This document shows positions 23,816 to 24,795 of a DNA stretch of 24,795 nucleotides, piece by piece. The notes beneath the pieces were generated by a model, which saw only the letters and a list, made by a program, of their open reading frames with translations, had not been told where the DNA came from and searched no databases. The stretch lies in assembly GCA_964369235.1 (NCBI GenBank), contig CAYJEQ010000038.1:1-24795 (forward strand). Direction: 5' to 3'. Position numbers and translations under genes: made by a program. The stretch's first letter is position 1. Every line of letters begins with the position of its first letter. The DNA comes from CAYJEQ01 sp964369235 (GTDB lineage: Bacteria > Bacillota > Clostridia > Oscillospirales > Ruminococcaceae).

Positions 23816-24742
23816 ATGAACATTAAAGAGTTAGAAGCATTTATCTCGGTGTATGATAATCGTTCTATTACTAAAGCATCTGAGAGATTATATGTTTCAC
23901 AGCCTACCTTAACTAGGACTATAAAGAAAATTGAAGAAGAGGCTGGCACAGAGCTTTTTAAACGCACTAATGAAGGGATTATCCCAACTGTCGCAGGGGA
24001 TATTTACAATGAATATGCTCATAAGGTGATCAAACTACACAAAAGTCTTGAACAGTCTATTTCTCTTGTCAGCGAGGATAACCGAGGTAAACTTACCATA
24101 GGCACAACATTTTTTCTAGGGGCTATGCTTTTACCTGTTATCCTAGAGGAGTTTGCCAATAAATACCCTAATATTAATTTAGAAATAATCGAAGGCAATT
24201 CCTTTGAAATAGAAACAGAGATTGCCAAAGGTATTGTTGATATAGGGATTGTACATCTACCTGTATCTAACCCAAATCTAGAGATAATTAATATAGGTAA
24301 AGAAAAATTTCTCATAGCTATTTCAAAAAATGATATTTTAAATGAATATACTTATAAGAATAATAATGGTCTAAGCTATCTGGATATTACACTGCTTAAA
24401 AATCGTCCCTTTATCCTAAACTCACCTACCCAAAGAGCCCAGCAAGAAGCCCTTAGAATATGTAAGAACGCTGGATTTACCCCTGTAGTTAAGTACCAAA
24501 CAAGGAATTTGCAAACTATAGTTAATCTAGTGAGCAAAGGACTAGGGGTGTCCTTAATCCCCTCCTCCTATCCAAGTATATTTAATAATATGTCCCCACC
24601 TAACTACTATCACATTGAAGATGAGTTTATGCCTGAGTGGCCACTGGCTATAGTACATGGAAAAAACTCAGCCTCATATAATGGTTTTTCTCAGTTTATT
24701 GATATCTGTAAGGATATTCTGCCTAATATGTATGACCTATAA
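23816..24742 (+). CDS. LysR-family transcriptional regulator
   Basis: A 308-residue regulator. The N-terminal helix-turn-helix (about residues 1-60) reads ITKASERLYVSQPTLTRTIK, followed by the linker helix. The effector domain from about residue 90 starts GKLTIGTTFFLGAMLLPVIL and includes KGIVDIGIVHLPV and SKGLGVSLIPSS, all typical. The ATG at 23816 is used, with AGGTGAT 9 bases upstream; a GTG four codons earlier coincides with that site. LysR proteins usually control a neighbour and themselves. The neighbour on the left is only a broken hydratase remnant, so its target may have been lost or may lie beyond the window. It lies outside the element. Confidence 0.93.
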   Translation: MNIKELEAFISVYDNRSITKASERLYVSQPTLTRTIKKIEEEAGTELFKRTNEGIIPTVAGDIYNEYAHKVIKLHKSLEQSISLVSEDNRGKLTIGTTFFLGAMLLPVILEEFANKYPNINLEIIEGNSFEIETEIAKGIVDIGIVHLPVSNPNLEIINIGKEKFLIAISKNDILNEYTYKNNNGLSYLDITLLKNRPFILNSPTQRAQQEALRICKNAGFTPVVKYQTRNLQTIVNLVSKGLGVSLIPSSYPSIFNNMSPPNYYHIEDEFMPEWPLAIVHGKNSASYNGFSQFIDICKDILPNMYDL

Positions 24743-24749
24743 GTCAAGA

Positions 24750-24793
24750 CCACCCGTGACAACGGGTGGCTTGCACTAACCCTATAAGGGTAT
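24750..24793. other. Two compact hairpins at the right edge, possible IS200/IS605-type end
   Basis: CCACCCGT-gaca-ACGGGTGG (24750-24769) is followed closely by ACCCTATAAGGGT (around 24779-24791). There is no T-run, so an ordinary terminator is less likely. Paired subterminal hairpins of this kind occur at ends of IS200/IS605 elements and their TnpB guide RNAs; no transposase gene is in view. Confidence 0.35.
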
Positions 24794-24795
24794 TA

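Noticed and set aside
24750..24769. Simple rho-independent terminator of lysR
   Set aside because: The stem is strong but no T-run follows on the plus strand, so a mobile-element end or other structure is as likely.

Overview
The window looks like an anaerobic low-GC Firmicute, probably of the Clostridia. The DNA is AT-rich, Shine-Dalgarno sequences are strong and GGAGG-like, the sulfatases are Cys-type, and the IlvD-type dehydratase resembles the oxygen-labile 4Fe-4S form. The species cannot be told from the sequence.

Bases 1 to 21428 read as one integrative element of about 21.4 kb. The first 54 bases recur exactly at 21375-21428. In the right copy they follow the 3' half of an initiator tRNA-fMet gene (anticodon CAT), cut in the anticodon loop. 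The intact tRNA gene is therefore expected just left of base 1. A tyrosine integrase (195-1346) and an excisionase-like protein (1417-1635) lie at the left end. Paired TTGACCCAT sites just inside both ends, with the same spacing, look like integrase arm-binding sites. A stretch rich in palindromes and poor in genes (1640-2889) follows. I see no replication, relaxase or conjugation gene, so the element seems to be mainly metabolic cargo.

The cargo (2890-20897) is entirely on the minus strand, in about five transcription units. Read in the direction of transcription they are: gntR; gntP - sulfatase - ilvD-type dehydratase; tctC - tctB - tctA - sulfatase - enolase-superfamily dehydratase; iclR; and acetaldehyde dehydrogenase - 4-hydroxy-2-oxovalerate aldolase - CoA-disulfide-reductase-like flavoprotein - CoA-transferase A - CoA-transferase B - HpcH/HpaI aldolase. 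Two upper units thus share one plan, transporter + cytoplasmic sulfatase + acid dehydratase, built from unrelated transporter and dehydratase families. The lower unit can cleave 2-oxo-4-hydroxy acids to pyruvate plus aldehyde and turn acetaldehyde into acetyl-CoA. My inference is a pathway that imports intact sulfate esters of hydroxy or sugar acids, removes sulfate in the cytoplasm, dehydrates the acid to a 2-oxo-3-deoxy acid and splits it. TTCCGTA-type palindromes before tctC and before the acetaldehyde dehydrogenase gene suggest one IclR regulon. A 13-bp inverted repeat flanks the gntR promoter.

Right of the element (21429-24795) lies chromosomal flank: a cytoplasmic gamma-glutamyltransferase-like gene, a decayed remnant resembling the C-terminus of an aconitase-family hydratase, a LysR regulator on the plus strand, and at the edge two compact hairpins that may be the end of an IS200/IS605-type element.
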